Source: Balaenoptera acutorostrata
Taxonomy: Eukaryota; Chordata; Mammalia; Artiodactyla; Balaenopteridae
Reading direction: 5' to 3'
Assembly (NCBI RefSeq): GCF_949987535.1
Contig: NW_026645849.1
Coordinates: 62,001 to 126,000 of the forward strand
DNA length: 64,000 bases
The notes under the pieces are model-generated. The model was not told where the DNA came from. It saw nothing but the letters and a program-made list of their open reading frames with translations, and made no database searches. Positions 50,361-62,672 of the stretch are shown here, one piece after another. The translations under genes were made by a program, and so were the position numbers. How positions within the stretch are numbered: position 1 is the stretch's first letter; every line of letters begins with the position of its first letter.

Positions 50361-52119
50361 TTGGCCAAAAAGGGCGTATGCGTTTTTTCCTGAATATATT
50401 CAGGAAAAAACGCATACGCCCTTTTTGGCCAAGGGCATCATTGTCCACGTTTTGCCGCTTTTCATGTGCTTTCAAGGCGATTCGAATCTACCTCCTGAAA
50501 TCTGTTTCCTGCAATTCTGCCTTGCTTTCAAAGCCTCTTCGTTGCCTTCCCTTAATATATTTGTGGACGCGAGGTATCATTTAAAACTCTGCAGGTTTGT
50601 GAATTGCAGTGCCCCTGAGTTCCATTTTTCAACTCGCTTTTTTGGGAGCTGGCCGCAAAAGCGCAGGATTGCTTCAGGCCCTCTTCTGGTTCTGGGGGGC
50701 AGGCTGAGCTTGTGCTTAATTCTTCTTCCTGATGGGAAAATAGAGTGACCTGTGCCTGTCCCAACACCTAGAGCTAGTCTCTCATTGGTTCCCCCTCTTC
50801 CCGTTCATCCTCAGGACAAATTGCAACCTGTACGGAACAGGAGGTTAAAGGTGCTGATTCTCCAAGGAGGGAGATGGCTAGTAAATCGGCTGGAATGGCG
50901 AACCCGAGCAAAGGAGATGAGAAATGAGGTGCGTTTTAAAAACCTTTCCCGATCACACCGTGTACCATCTTCTGGGTTTCTCATGCCTGTTTTCGATGTA
51001 GGAAGATGCCCTTGAACCTGGAGATTTGGGACCCATGGGATGGGTACCATGCAGTATTACTTGAAAGGGTCTGCGTTGGCTCACCCAACCTCACCGAACC
51101 TCTCAGCCCCAAGAGTGTCCACACTTATGTCTCAATCAGCTGTGGGTCTAGATATGGTCAATCCAGGTTGCATCACAGCCCCTGAACGAATTTTGTAAGA
51201 ATTTCTCTCTCTTTCACTGTCTTTGTTTCACGGGTTGCGAAAAGTAATTTATTTTTATAATGGGGTTTAGCTGCTTTTCACGGCTGTGTTTATGCCGCTT
51301 TACACCCCCTTGACTCACTTACAGAGAGATATCAATACATAGGTTTGAAGATTCTTACTAGTCAGATATATTCTTGTGCGGTGAATAGGGGGTGTTGAGT
51401 CCAGTTCACTGAAAAAGGAATAGGTCTTGTCTCTTACATATTGGGTTTATGGAACGGTATCTGAGCTAAATTGAAACCCTTGTTTTATGCATCACCCCAC
51501 CTCACCTTTCCCGTTCAGCAGCCATAGTGTGTTTTCTAAACGTGTGACTCTGTTCTGTTTTGTAATTCAGTTCAAGTGTAGCGGTTTTTACATTCCCTCT
51601 AGAAGTGATATCTTATGATAAGTGTCTTTTTCTGTGTGACTTATTTCACTTAGAATCGTCGTACCTAAATCCACTCATCGTGCTGCTACTAGCCTTATGA
51701 CGTTGATTTCATGGCTGAGTGATATTCCATTGTACATGAGGACCACAACTTCTTTATCCATTTTTCTCTTTCCTAGGATATTTAAGGTGTAGTGAAGTGG
51801 GGGTTCTTGTCAACAGAGCAGCCCTAAACTTTGGGGTGCCTGTGTCTTGCTGATTTTTAGTTTTCCCAATTTATACGCCCATGAGTGGAAGTGCCCTATG
51901 CTCTCCAAGCTGTGTTTATTAGATGTTTCAGAACACACCGTACACTTCTCCAGAGTGGCTGTTGGCAATTTACATCCCACCCATCAGCGTAGCAAGGCTC
52001 CCATTTCTCCATGGCCGGTCCTGCATTTCTGGTTTGGACACTTTTTTCCCCATGGCCCTTTTGCCCGCTGGGAAGCGAGACTTCTTTGGAGCGCTGATTG
52101 GCCTTTCCAGGTTGCTTGG
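50361..52119 (+). repeat. Satellite unit 28 (1,759 bp)
   Basis: gttttaaaaacc, cacaccgtg, cgatgtagg, cacacttatg, gggttgcgaaaag (private) and cacctttcccg. Confidence 0.9.
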
Positions 52120-52191
52120 TTGGCCAAAAAGGGCGTATGCGTTTTTTCCTGAATATATTCAGGAAAAAACGCATACGCCCTTTTTAGCCAA
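52120..52191. repeat. 72-bp palindrome, G67A mismatch
   Basis: Same G67A change as at 36293, in the second unit of dimer II copy 1. Confidence 0.95.
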
Positions 52192-53878
52192 GGGCATCAT
52201 TGTCCACGTTTTGCCGCTTTTCATGTGCTTTCAAGGCGATTCGAATCTACCTCCTGAAATCTGTTTCCTGCAATTCTGCCTTGCTTTCAAAGCCTCTTCG
52301 TTGCCTTCCCTTAATATATTTGTGGACGCGAGGTATCATTTAAAACTCTGCAGGTTTGTGAATTGCAGTGCCCCTGAGTTCCATTTTTCAACTCGCTTTT
52401 TTGGGAGCTGGCCGCAAAAGCGCAGGATTGCTTCAGGCCCTCTTCTGGTTCTGGGGGGCAGGCTGAGCTTGTGCTTAATTCTTCTTCCTGATGGGAAAAT
52501 AGAGTGACCTGTGCCTGTCCCAACACCTAGAGCTAGTCTCTCATTGGTTCCCCCTCTTCCCGTTCATCCTCAGGACAAATTGCAACCTGTACGGAACAGG
52601 AGGTTAAAGGTGCTGATTCTCCAAGGAGGGAGATGGCTAGTAAATCGGCTGGAATGGCGAACCCGAGCAAAGGAGATGAGAAATGAGGTGCGTTTTAGAA
52701 ACCTTTCCCGATCACACGGTGTACCATCTTCTGGGTTTCTCATGCCTGTTTTCGACGTAGGAAGATGGCCTTGAACCTGGAGATTTGGGACCCATGGGAT
52801 GGGTACCATGCAGTATTACTTGAAAGGGTCTGCGTTGGCTCACCCAACCTCACCCAACCTCTCAGCCCCAAGAGTGTCCACCCTTATGTCTCAATCAGCT
52901 GTGGGTCTAGATATGGTCAATCCAGGTTGCATCACAGCCCCTGAACGAATTTTGTAAGAATTTCTCTCTCTTTCACTGTCTTTGTTTCACGGGTTTTGAA
53001 AAGTAATTTATTTTTATACTGGGGTTTAGCTGCTTTTCACGGCTGTGTTTATGCCACTTTACACCCCCTTGACTCACTTACAGAGAGATATCAATACATA
53101 GGTTTGAAGATTCTTACTAGTCAGATATATTCTTGTGCGGTGAATAGGGGGTGTTGAGTCCAGTTCACTGAAAAAGGAATAGGTCTTGTCTCTTACATAT
53201 TGGGTTTATGGAACGGTATCTGAGCTAATTTGAAACCCTTGTTTTATGCATCACCCCACCTCACCTTGCCCGTTCAGCAGCCATAGTGTGTTTTCTAAAC
53301 GTGTGACTCTGTTCTGTTTTGTAATTCAGTTCAAGTGTAGCGGTTTTTACATTCCCTCTCGAAGTGATATCTTATGATAAGTGTCTTTTTCTGTGTGACT
53401 TATTTCACTTAGAATCGTCGTACCTAAATCCACTCATCGTGCTGCTACTAGCCTTATGACGTTGATTTCATGGCTGAGTGATATTCCATTGTACATGAGG
53501 ACCCCAACTTCTTTATCCATTTTTCTCTTTCCTAGGATATTTAAGGTGTAATGAAGTGGGGGTTCTTGTCAACAGAGCAGCCCTAAACTTTGGGGTGCCT
53601 GTGTCTTGCTGATTTTTAGTTTTCCCAATTTATACGCCCATGAGTGGAAGTGCCCTATGCTCTCCAAGCTGTGTTTTTTAGATGTTTCAGAACACACCGT
53701 ACACGTCTCCAGAGTGGCTGTTGGCAATTTACATCCCACCCATCAGCTTAGCAAGGCTCCCATTTCTCCATGGCCGGTCCTGCATTTCTGGTTTGGACAC
53801 TTTTTTCCGCATGGCCCTTTTGCCCGCTGGGAAGCGAGACTTCTTTGGAGCGCTGATTTGCCTTTCCAGGTGGCTTGG
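52120..53878 (+). repeat. Satellite unit 29 (1,759 bp)
   Basis: Palindrome G67A, gatggcc, gccactttac, ctctcgaag, gaccccaac, cacgtctcc and cagcttagc (private). Confidence 0.9.
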
Positions 53879-55637
53879 TTGGCCAAAAAGGGCGTATGCG
53901 TTTTTTCCTGAATATATTCAGGAAAAAACGCATACGCCCTTTTTGGCCAAGGGCATCATTGTCCACGTTTTGCCGCTTTTCATGTGCTTTCAAGGCGATT
54001 CGAATCTACCTCCTGAAATCTGTTTCCTGCAATTCTGCCTTGCTTTCAAAGCCTCTTCGTTGCCTTCCCTTAATATATTTGTGGACGCGAGGTATCATTT
54101 AAAACTCTGCAGGTTTGTGAATTGCAGTGCCCCTGAGTTCCATTTTTCAACTCGCTTTTTTGGGAGCTGGCCGCAAAAGCGCAGGATTGCTTCAGGCCCT
54201 CTTCTGGTTCTGGGGGGCAGGCTGAGCTTGTGCTTAATTCTTCTTCCTGATGGGAAAATAGAGTGACCTGTGCCTGTCCCAACACCTAGAGCTAGTCTCT
54301 CATTGGTTCCCCCTCTTCCCGTTCATCCTCAGGACAAATTGCAACCTGTACGGAACAGGAGGTTAAAGGTGCTGATTCTCCAAGGAGGGAGATGGCTAGT
54401 AAATCGGCTGGAATGGCGAACCCGAGCAAAGGAGATGAGAAATGAGGTGCGTTTTAAAAACCTTTCCCGATCACACCGTGTACCATCTTCTGGGTTTCTC
54501 ATGCCTGTTTTCGATGTAGGAAGATGCCCTTGAACCTGGAGATTTGGGACCCATGGGATGGGTACCATGCAGTATTACTTGAAAGGGTCTGCGTTGGCTC
54601 ACCCAACCTCACCGAACCTCTCAGCCCCAAGAGTGTCCACACTTATGTCTCAATCAGCTGTGGGTCTAGATATGGTCAATCCAGGTTGCATCACAGCCCC
54701 TGAACGAATTTTGTAAGAATTTCTCTCTCTTTCACTGTCTTTGTTTCACGGGTTTTGAAAAGTAATTTATTTTTATAATGGGGTTTAGCTGCTTTTCACG
54801 GCTGTGTTTATGCCGCTTTACACCCCCTTGACTCACTTACAGAGAGATATCAATACATAGGTTTGAAGATTCTTACTAGTCAGATATATTCTTGTGCGGT
54901 GAATAGGGGGTGTTGAGTCCAGTTCACTGAAAAAGGAATAGGTCTTGTCTCTTACATATTGGGTTTATGGAACGGTATCTGAGCTAAATTGAAACCCTTG
55001 TTTTATGCATCACCCCACCTCACCTTGCCCGTTCAGCAGCCATAGTGTGTTTTCTAAACGTGTGACTCTGTTCTGTTTTGTAATTCAGTTCAAGTGTAGC
55101 GGTTTTTACATTCCCTCTAGAAGTGATATCTTATGATAAGTGTCTTTTTCTGTGTGACTTATTTCACTTAGAATCGTCGTACCTAAATCCACTCATCGTG
55201 CTGCTACTAGCCTTATGACGTTGATTTCATGGCTGAGTGATATTCCATTGTACATGAGGACCACAACTTCTTTATCCATTTTTCTCTTTCCTAGGATATT
55301 TAAGGTGTAGTGAAGTGGGGGTTCTTGTCAACAGAGCAGCCCTAAACTTTGGGGTGCCTGTGTCTTGCTGATTTTTAGTTTTCCCAATTTATACGCCCAT
55401 GAGTGGAAGTGCCCTATGCTCTCCAAGCTGTGTTTATTAGATGTTTCAGAACACACCGTACACTTCTCCAGAGTGGCTGTTGGCAATTTACATCCCACCC
55501 ATCAGCGTAGCAAGGCTCCCATTTCTCCATGGCCGGTCCTGCATTTCTGGTTTGGACACTTTTTTCCCCATGGCCCTTTTGCCCGCTGGGAAACGAGACT
55601 TCTTTGGAGCGCTGATTGGCCTTTCCAGGTTGCTTGG
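53879..55637 (+). repeat. Satellite unit 30 (1,759 bp)
   Basis: gttttaaaaacc, cacaccgtg, cgatgtagg, cacacttatg and gggaaacgag (private). Confidence 0.9.
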
Positions 55638-55709
55638 TTGGCCAAAAAGGGCGTATGCGTTTTTTCCTGAATATATTCAGGAAAAAACGCATACGCCCTT
55701 TTTAGCCAA
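55638..55709. repeat. 72-bp palindrome, G67A mismatch
   Basis: Same G67A change, in the second unit of dimer II copy 2. Confidence 0.95.
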
Positions 55710-57396
55710 GGGCATCATTGTCCACGTTTTGCCGCTTTTCATGTGCTTTCAAGGCGATTCGAATCTACCTCCTGAAATCTGTTTCCTGCAATTCTGCCTT
55801 GCTTTCAAAGCCTCTTCGTTGCCTTCCCTTAATATATTTGTGGACGCGAGGTATCATTTAAAACTCTGCAGGTTTGTGAATTGCAGTGCCCCTGAGTTCC
55901 ATTTTTCAACTCGCTTTTTTGGGAGCTGGCCGCAAAAGCGCAGGATTGCTTCAGGCCCTCTTCTGGTTCTGGGGGGCAGGCTGAGCTTGTGCTTAATTCT
56001 TCTTCCTGATGGGAAAATAGAGTGACCTGTGCCTGTCCCAACACCTAGAGCTAGTCTCTCATTGGTTCCCCCTCTTCCCGTTCATCCTCAGGACAAATTG
56101 CAACCTGTACGGAACAGGAGGTTAAAGGTGCTGATTCTCCAAGGAGGGAGATGGCTAGTAAATCGGCTGGAATGGCGAACCCGAGCAAAGGAGATGAGAA
56201 ATGAGGTGCGTTTTAGAAACCTTTCCCGATCACACGGTGTACCATCTTCTGGGTTTCTCATGCCTGTTTTCGACGTAGGAAGATGGCCTTGAACCTGGAG
56301 ATTTGGGACCCATGGGATGGGTACCATGCAGTATTACTTGAAAGGGTCTGCGTTGGCTCACCCAACCTCACCCAACCTCTCAGCCCCAAGAGTGTCCACC
56401 CTTATGTCTCAATCAGCTGTGGGTCTAGATATGGTCAATCCAGGTTGCATCACAGCCCCTGAACGAATTTTGTAAGAATTTCTCTCTCTTTCACTGTCTT
56501 TGTTTCACGGGTTTTGAAAAGTAATTTATTTTTATACTGGGGTTTAGCTGCTTTTCACGGCTGTGTTTATGCCACTTTACACCCCCTTGACTCACTTACA
56601 GAGAGATATCAATACATAGGTTTGAAGATTCTTACTAGTCAGATATATTCTTGTGCGGTGAATAGGGGGTGTTGAGTCCAGTTCACTGAAAAAGGAATAG
56701 GTCTTGTCTCTTACATATTGGGTTTATGGAACGGTATCTGAGCTAATTTGAAACCCTTGTTTTATGCATCACCCCACCTCACCTTGCCCGTTCAGCAGCC
56801 ATAGTGTGTTTTCTAAACGTGTGACTCTGTTCTGTTTTGTAATTCAGTTCAAGTGTAGCGGTTTTTACATTCCCTCTCGAAGTGATATCTTATGATAAGT
56901 GTCTTTTTCTGTGTGACTTATTTCACTTAGAATCGTCGTACCTAAATCCACTCATCGTGCTGCTACTAGCCTTATGACGTTGATTTCATGGCTGAGTGAT
57001 ATTCCATTGTACATGAGGACCCCAACTTCTTTATCCATTTTTCTCTTTCCTAGGATATTTAAGGTGTAATGAAGTGGGGGTTCTTGTCAACAGAGCAGCC
57101 CTAAACTTTGGGGTGCCTGTGTCTTGCTGATTTTTAGTTTTCCCAATTTATACGCCCATGAGTGGAAGTGCCCTATGCTCTCCAAGCTGTGTTTTTTAGA
57201 TGTTTCAGAACACACCGTACACGTCTCCAGAGTGGCTGTTGGCAATTTACATCCCACCCATCAGCGTAGCAAGGCTCCCATTTCTCCATGGCCGGTCCTG
57301 CATTTCTGGTTTGGACACTTTTTTCCGCATGGCCCTTTTGCCCGCTGGGAAGCGAGACTTCTTTGGAGCGCTGATTTGCCTTTCCAGGTGGCTTGG
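55638..57396 (+). repeat. Satellite unit 31 (1,759 bp)
   Basis: Palindrome G67A. Diagnostics as unit 29 without cagcttagc. Confidence 0.9.
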
Positions 57397-59155
57397 TTGG
57401 CCAAAAAGGGCGTATGCGTTTTTTCCTGAATATATTCAGGAAAAAACGCATACGCCCTTTTTGGCCAAGGGCATCATTGTCCACGTTTTGCCGCTTTTCA
57501 TGTGCTTTCAAGGCGATTCGAATCTACCTCCTGAAATCTGTTTCCTGCAATTCTGCCTTGCTTTCAAAGCCTCTTCGTTGCCTTCCCTTAATATATTTGT
57601 GGACGCGAGGTATCATTTAAAACTCTGCAGGTTTGTGAATTGCAGTGCCCCTGAGTTCCATTTTTCAACTCGCTTTTTTGGGAGCTGGCCGCAAAAGCGC
57701 AGGATTGCTTCAGGCCCTCTTCTGGTTCTGGGGGGCAGGCTGAGCTTGTGCTTAATTCTTCTTCCTGATGGGAAAATAGAGTGACCTGTGCCTGTCCCAA
57801 CACCTAGAGCTAGTCTCTCATTGGTTCCCCCTCTTCCCGTTCATCCTCAGGACAAATTGCAACCTGTACGGAACAGGAGGTTAAAGGTGCTGATTCTCCA
57901 AGGAGGGAGATGGCTAGTAAATCGGCTGGAATGGCGAACCCGAGCAAAGGAGATGAGAAATGAGGTGCGTTTTAAAAACCTTTCCCGATCACACCGTGTA
58001 CCATCTTCTGGGTTTCTCATGCCTGTTTTCGATGTAGGAAGATGCCCTTGAACCTGGAGATTTGGGACCCATGGGATGGGTACCATGAAGTATTACTTGA
58101 AAGGGTCTGCGTTGGCTCACCCAACCTCACCGAACCTCTCAGCCCCAAGAGTGTCCACACTTATGTCTCAATCAGCTGTGGGTCTAGATATGGTCAATCC
58201 AGGTTGCATCACAGCCCCTGAACGAATTTTGTAAGAATTTCTCTCTCTTTCACTGTCTTTGTTTCACGGGTTTTGAAAAGTAATTTATTTTTATAATGGG
58301 GTTTAGCTGCTTTTCACGGCTGTGTTTATGCCGCTTTACACCCCCTTGACTCACTTACAGAGAGATATCAATATATAGGTTTGAAGATTCTTACTAGTCA
58401 GATATATTCTTGTGCGGTGAATAGGGGGTGTTGAGTCCAGTTCACTGAAAAAGGAATAGGTCTTGTCTCTTACATATTGGGTTTATGGAACGGTATCTGA
58501 GCTAAATTGAAACCCTTGTTTTATGCATCACCCCACCTCACCTTTCCCGTTCAGCAGCCATAGTGTGTTTTCTAAACGTGTGACTCTGTTCTGTTTTGTA
58601 ATTCAGTTCAAGTGTAGCGGTTTTTACATTCCCTCTAGAAGTGATATCTTATGATAAGTGTCTTTTTCTGTGTGACTTATTTCACTTAGAATCGTCGTAC
58701 CTAAATCCACTCATCGTGCTGCTACTAGCCTTATGACGTTGATTTCATGGCTGAGTGATATTCCATTGTACATGAGGACCACAACTTCTTTATCCATTTT
58801 TCTCTTTCCTAGGATATTTAAGGTGTAGTGAAGTGGGGGTTCTTGTCAACAGAGCAGCCCTAAACTTTGGGGTGCCTGTGTCTTGCTGATTTTTAGTTTT
58901 CCCAATTTATACGCCCATGAGTGGAAGTGCCCTATGCTCTCCAAGCTGTGTTTATTAGATGTTTCAGAACACACCGTACACTTCTCCAGAGTGGCTGTTG
59001 GAAATTTACATCCCACCCATCAGCGTAGCAAGGCTCCCATTTCTCCATGGCCGGTCCTGCATTTCTGGTTTGGACACTTTTTTCCCCATGGCCCTTTTGC
59101 CCGCTGGGAAGCGAGACTTCTTTGGAGCGCTGATTGGCCTTTCCAGGTTGCTTGG
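57397..59155 (+). repeat. Satellite unit 32 (1,759 bp)
   Basis: Unit 30 type, with private accatgaagt, caatatatagg and ttggaaattt, plus cacctttcccg. Confidence 0.9.
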
Positions 59156-60914
59156 TTGGCCAAAAAGGGCGTATGCGTTTTTTCCTGAATATATTCAGGA
59201 AAAAACGCATACGCCCTTTTTGGCCAAGGGCATCATTGTCCACGTTTTGCCGCTTTTCATGTGCTTTCAAGGCGATTCGAATCTACCTCCTGAAATCTGT
59301 TTCCTGCAATTCTGCCTTGCTTTCAAAGCCTCTTCGTTGCCTTCCCTTAATATATTTGTGGACGCGAGGTATCATTTAAAACTCTGCAGGTTTGTGAATT
59401 GCAGTGCCCCTGAGTTCCATTTTTCAACTCGCTTTTTTGGGAGCTGGCCGCAAAAGCGCAGGATTGCTTCAGGCCCTCTTCTGGTTCTGGGGGGCAGGCT
59501 GAGCTTGTGCTTAATTCTTCTTCCTGATGGGAAAATAGAGTGACCTGTGCCTGTCCCAACACCTAGAGCTAGTCTCTCATTGGTTCCCCTCTTCCCGTTC
59601 ATCCTCAGGACAAATTGCAACCTGTACGGAACAGGAGGTTAAAGGTGCTGATTCTCCAAGGAGGGAGATGGCTAGTAAATCGGCTGGAATGGTGAACCCG
59701 AGCAAAGGAGATGAGAAATGAGGTGCGTTTTAGAAACCTTTCCCGATCACACCGTGTACCATCTTCTGGGTTTCTCATGCCTGTTTTCGATGTAGGAAGA
59801 TGCCCTTGAACCTGGAGATTTGGGACCCATGGGATGGGTACCATGCAGTATTACTTGAAAGGGTCTGCGTTGGCTCACCCAACCTCACCGAACCTCTCAG
59901 CCCCAAGAGTGTCCACCCTTATGTCTCAATCAGCTGTGGGTCTAGATATGGTCAATCCAGGTTGCATCACAGCCCCTGAACGAATTTTGTAAGAATTTCT
60001 CTCTCTTTCACTGTCTTTGGTTCACGGGTTTTGAAAAGTAATTTATTTTTATAATGGGGTTTAGCTGCTTTTCACGGCTGTGTTTATGCCGCTTTACACC
60101 CCCTTGACTCACTTACAGAGAGATATCAATACATAGGTTTGAAGATTCTTACTAGTCAGATATATTCTTGTGCGGTGAATAGGGGGTGTTGAGTCCAGTT
60201 CACTGAAAAAGGAATAGGTCTTGTCTCTTACATATTGGGTTTATGGAACGGTATCTGAGCTAAATTGAAACCCTTGTTTTATGCATCACCCCACCTCACC
60301 TTTCCCGTTCAGCAGCCATAGTGTGTTTTCTAAACCGTGTGACTCTGTTCTGTTTTGTAATTCAGTTCAAGTGTAGCGGTTTTTACATTCCCTCTAGAAG
60401 TGATATCTTATGATAAGTGTCTTTTTCTGTGTGACTTATTTCACTTAGAATCGTCGTACCTAAATCCACTCATCGTGCTGCTACTAGCCTTATGACGTTG
60501 ATTTCATGGTTGAGTGATATTCCATTGTACATGAGGACCACAACTTCTTTATCCATTTTTCTCTTTCCTAGGATATTTATGGTGTAGTGAAGTGGGGTTT
60601 CATGTCAACAGAGCAGCCCTAAACTTTGGGGTGCCTGTGTCTTGCTGATTTTTAGTTTTCCCAATTTATACGCCCATGAGTGGAAGTGCCCTATGCTCTC
60701 CAAGCTGTGTTTATTAGATGTTTCAGAACACACCGTACACTTCTCCAGAGTGGCTGTTGGCAATTTACATCCCACCCATCAGCGTAGCAAGGCTCCCATT
60801 TCTCCATGGCCGGTCCTGCATTTCTGGTTTGGACACTTTTTTCCCCATGGCCCTTTTGCCCGCTGGGAAGCGAGACTTCTTTGGAGCGCTGATTGGCCTT
60901 TCCAGGTTGCTTGG
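59156..60914 (+). repeat. Satellite unit 33 (1,759 bp), private indels
   Basis: One C lost in ggttcccctc, one C gained in aaaccgtgtg. Private atggtgaacc, tttggttcacgg, catggttgag, tttatggtg and ggggtttcatgtc. Confidence 0.9.
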
Positions 60915-60986
60915 TTGGCCAAAAAGGGCGTATGCGTTTTTTCCTGAATATATTCAGGAAAAAACGCATACGCCCTTTTTAGCCAA
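60915..60986. repeat. 72-bp palindrome, G67A mismatch
   Basis: Same G67A change, in unit 34; unit 33 in between is perfect. Confidence 0.95.
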
Positions 60987-62672
60987 GGGCATCATTGTCC
61001 ACGTTTTGCCGCTTTTCATGTGCTTTCAAGGCGATTCGAATCTGCCTCCTGAAATCTGTTTCCTGCAATTCTGCCTTGCTTTCAAAGCCTCTTCGTTGCC
61101 TTCCCTTAATATATTTGTGGACGCGAGGTATCATTTAAAACTCTGCAGGTTTGTGAATTGCAGTGCCCCTGAGTTCCATTTTTCAACTCGCTTTTTTGGG
61201 AGCTGGCCGCAAAAGCGCAGGATTGCTTCAGGCCCTCTTCTGGTTCTGGGGGGCAGGCTGAGCTTGTGCTTAATTCTTCTTCCTGATGGGAAAATAGAGT
61301 GACCTGTGCCTGTCCCAACACCTAGAGCTAGTCTCTCATTGGTTCCCCCTCTTCCCGTTCATCCTCAGGAGAAATTGCAACCTGTACGAACGGAACAGGA
61401 GGTTAAAGGTGCTGATTCTCCAAGGAGGGAGATGGCTAGTAAATCGGCTGGAATGGCGAACCCGAGCAAAGGAGATGAGAAATGAGGTGCGTTTTAGAAA
61501 CCTTTCCCGATCACACCGTGTACCATCTTCTGGGTTTCTCATGCCTGTTTTCGATGTAGGAAGATGCCCTTGAACCTGGAGATTTGAGACCCATGGGATG
61601 GGTACCATGCAGTATTACTTGAAAGGGTCTGCGTTGGCTCACCCAACCTCACCGAACCTCTCAGCCCCAAGAGTGTCCACCCTTATGTCTCAATCAGCTG
61701 TGGGTCTAGATATTGTCAATCCAGGTTGCATCACAGCCCCTGAACGAATTTTGGAAGAATTTCTCTCTCTTTCACTGTCTTTGTTTCACGGGTTTTGAAA
61801 AGTAATTTATTTTTATAATGGGGTTTAGCTGCTTTTCACGGCTGTGTTTATGCCGCTTTACACCCCCTTGACTCACTTACAGAGAGATATCAATACATAG
61901 GTTTGAAGATTCTTACTAGTCAGATATATTCTTGTGCGGTGAATAGGGGGTGTTGAGTCCAGTTCACTGAAAAAGGAATAGGTCTTGTCTCTTACATATT
62001 GGGTTTATGGAACGGTATTCTGAGCTAAATTGAAACCCTTGTTTTATGCATCACCCCACCTCACCTTTCCCGTTCAGCAGCCATAGTGTGTTTTCTAAAC
62101 GTGTGACTCTGTTCTGTTTTGTAATTCAGTTCAAGTGTAGCGGTTTTTACATTCCCTCTAGAAGTGATATCTTATGATAAGTGTCTTTTTCTGTGTGACC
62201 ACTTAGAATCGTCGTACCTAAATCCACTCATCGTGCTGCTACTAGCCTTATGACGTTGATTTCATGGCTGAGTGATATTCCATTGTACATGAGGACCACA
62301 ACTTCTTTATCCATTTTTCTCTTTCCTAGGATATTTAAGGTGTAGTGAAGTGGGGGTTCTTGTCAACAGAGCAGCCCTAAACTTTGGGGTGCCTGTGTCT
62401 TGCTGATTTTTAGTTTTCCCAATTTATACGCCCATGAGTGGAAGTGCCCTATGCTCTCCAAGCTGTGTTTTTTAGATGTTTCAGAACACACCGTACACTT
62501 CTCCAGAGTGGCTGTTGGCAATTTACATCCCACCCATCAGCGTAGCAAGGCTCCCATTTCTCCATGGCCGGTCCTGCATTTCTGGTTTGGACACTTTTTT
62601 CCTCATGGCCCTTTTGCCCTCTGGGAAGCGAGACTTCTTTGGAGCGCTGATTGGCCTTTCCAGGTTGCTTGG
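60915..62672 (+). repeat. Satellite unit 34 (1,758 bp), private indels
   Basis: Palindrome G67A. Four bases gained near 61388, one gained in ggtattctgag, six lost in gtgtgaccactt near 62200. Private atctgcctcc, ggagaaatt, tttgagaccc, atattgtc and tttggaagaa. Confidence 0.9.

Larger units (their letters stand above)
50361..53878 (+). repeat. Dimeric higher-order repeat II, copy 1 (3,518 bp)
   Basis: The first unit has gttttaaaaacc, cacaccgtg, cgatgtagg and cacacttatg. The second has the palindrome change G67A, gatggcc, gccactttac, ctctcgaag and cacgtctcc. The pair alternates three times. Private to this copy: gggttgcgaaaag near 51235, and cagcttagc near 53746. Confidence 0.85.
53879..57396 (+). 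repeat. Dimeric higher-order repeat II, copy 2 (3,518 bp)
   Basis: Same ordered diagnostics as copy 1. It lacks the private changes of copy 1 and has gggaaacgag near 55590. Confidence 0.85.
57397..60914 (+). repeat. Dimeric higher-order repeat II, copy 3, diverged second unit
   Basis: The first unit matches the X-type units at 50361 and 53879. The second (59156-60914) keeps cacaccgtg and cgatgtagg but lacks gccactttac and ctctcgaag, has a perfect palindrome, and carries private indels. The dimer pattern breaks down here. Confidence 0.7.
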
